Below are positions 4,974-5,501 of a stretch of DNA of 5,501 nucleotides, one piece after another. Position 1 is the stretch's first letter, and every line of letters begins with the position of its first letter. A program made the position numbers and the translations under genes. The stretch is from Oscillospiraceae bacterium. GTDB taxonomy: Bacteria; Bacillota; Clostridia; Oscillospirales; Acutalibacteraceae. Location: NCBI GenBank assembly GCA_031254555.1, contig JAIRUF010000095.1, positions 1-5,501 of the forward strand. Reading direction: 5' to 3'. The notes under the pieces are model-generated. The model had not been told where the DNA came from and searched no databases. It saw nothing but the letters and a program-made list of their open reading frames with translations.

Positions 4974-5501
4974 TTATGAACTACGTCGGTTTTCTGGCTT
5001 TTTTTTATCAATTTCTGTCACACTTTTTTTTGTGCTGACCTTGTCATAATATTTTTTAAACTGAACATTTGCCATCATCTTTACATTGCATGACCTGCAA
5101 AGATATATGGCTCTAAACTGCCCGCCCAAAAATCTCCAGCCATCTATTTTTTTTGCGCTTTTACCGCAGCGGATACACTTGCACTGCATTGCGCTTTTAT
5201 CTATCAGCGGATCATTTACATCACTTATTATATATGGTTTAAAAAACATTTTTTTATAAAAATCTTCACTGCAATTTTGTATGTGTGGTTCCAACCTATC
5301 TTTATCATACAGTTTTTTAAAGCACTTGGCGGATATTTCGCTGTCAGTCAAGGCTCTGTGCAAAACAAATTCTTCAAGGTCTATGCGCAAAAGCTCGGCT
5401 GCACTGTTTAGCCCCAGCTGTTGAGCTTTAGACAGTTTAAGGCATTCCATACAGTACCTTTGAATGTCAGCGTATTGCTTTATAAAATAAATGTCGTTTA
5501 T
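4974..5501 (-). CDS. 3' part of an unidentified zinc-finger-like protein gene, open to the right edge
   Basis: The frame runs from the window edge to a TAA at 4974-4976, giving 175 residues. An internal ATG at 5450 has AAAGG 6 nt upstream and would give a 158-residue protein. The 17 codons above it are also open (INDIYFIKQY...), so either a longer gene or this start is possible. Counting from that ATG, the visible motif is C92-x2-C95-x22-C118-x2-C121 with an extra C90, a four-cysteine zinc-ribbon-like arrangement. A further CMEC pair spans the ATG. The sequence between holds GWRFLGGQFRAIYL, and the C-terminus is Lys/Arg-rich (KKSVTEIDKKKPENRRSS). There is no signal peptide in the visible part, so it is probably cytoplasmic. 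Nucleic-acid binding is a reasonable guess but not shown. I do not recognise the family. It is on the same strand as A, B and C but is separated from them by a palindrome and a strong promoter. Confidence 0.75.
   Translation of the reverse strand: MNDIYFIKQYADIQRYCMECLKLSKAQQLGLNSAAELLRIDLEEFVLHRALTDSEISAKCFKKLYDKDRLEPHIQNCSEDFYKKMFFKPYIISDVNDPLIDKSAMQCKCIRCGKSAKKIDGWRFLGGQFRAIYLCRSCNVKMMANVQFKKYYDKVSTKKSVTEIDKKKPENRRSS

Overview
The window looks like a piece of a low-to-moderate GC Firmicutes chromosome, most likely a clostridial-type anaerobe. The reasons are AT-rich intergenic DNA, AGGAGG-type ribosome binding sites, a consensus sigma-A promoter, Gram-positive surface proteins with degenerate LPxTG-like tails, and domains common in clostridial cell-surface proteins (Big_2, CBM_X2-like, chitobiase-C-like). 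No species can be named from the sequence.

Layout, left to right. Positions 3-269 (+) hold the 3' end of an unidentified gene that is open to the left edge. It overlaps, tail to tail by 35 bp, the end of a leftward cluster of three secreted or surface proteins. In transcription order these are A (4617-3028, 529 aa), B (2933-1281, 550 aa) and C (1185-235, 316 aa). Palindromic hairpins sit in the A/B and B/C gaps. Upstream of A is a 356-bp gene-free stretch with a near-perfect promoter (TTGACA, 17 bp, TATATT), a boxA-like sequence just after the start point, and a leader of about 280 nt that can fold into at least two substantial hairpins. Further right, positions 4974-5501 (-) hold the 3' part of an unidentified zinc-finger-like gene open to the right edge, followed by a perfect 13-bp AT-rich palindrome.

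How the genes may work together. A and B have nearly identical signal peptides, related C-terminal domains and similar degenerate sorting tails, so they are paralogues displayed at the envelope. B and C share an N-terminal domain resembling the molybdopterin-oxidoreductase (sulfite-oxidase) fold but without an obvious metal-ligand cysteine. C ends after one Ig-like domain and has no anchor, so it should be secreted. The simplest model is one promoter driving all three, with the intergenic hairpins setting stepwise lower expression. The boxA-like site raises the possibility of antitermination through these hairpins. The most interesting parts are the unassigned structured leader with its regulatory sites, and the mosaic A/B/C surface set.
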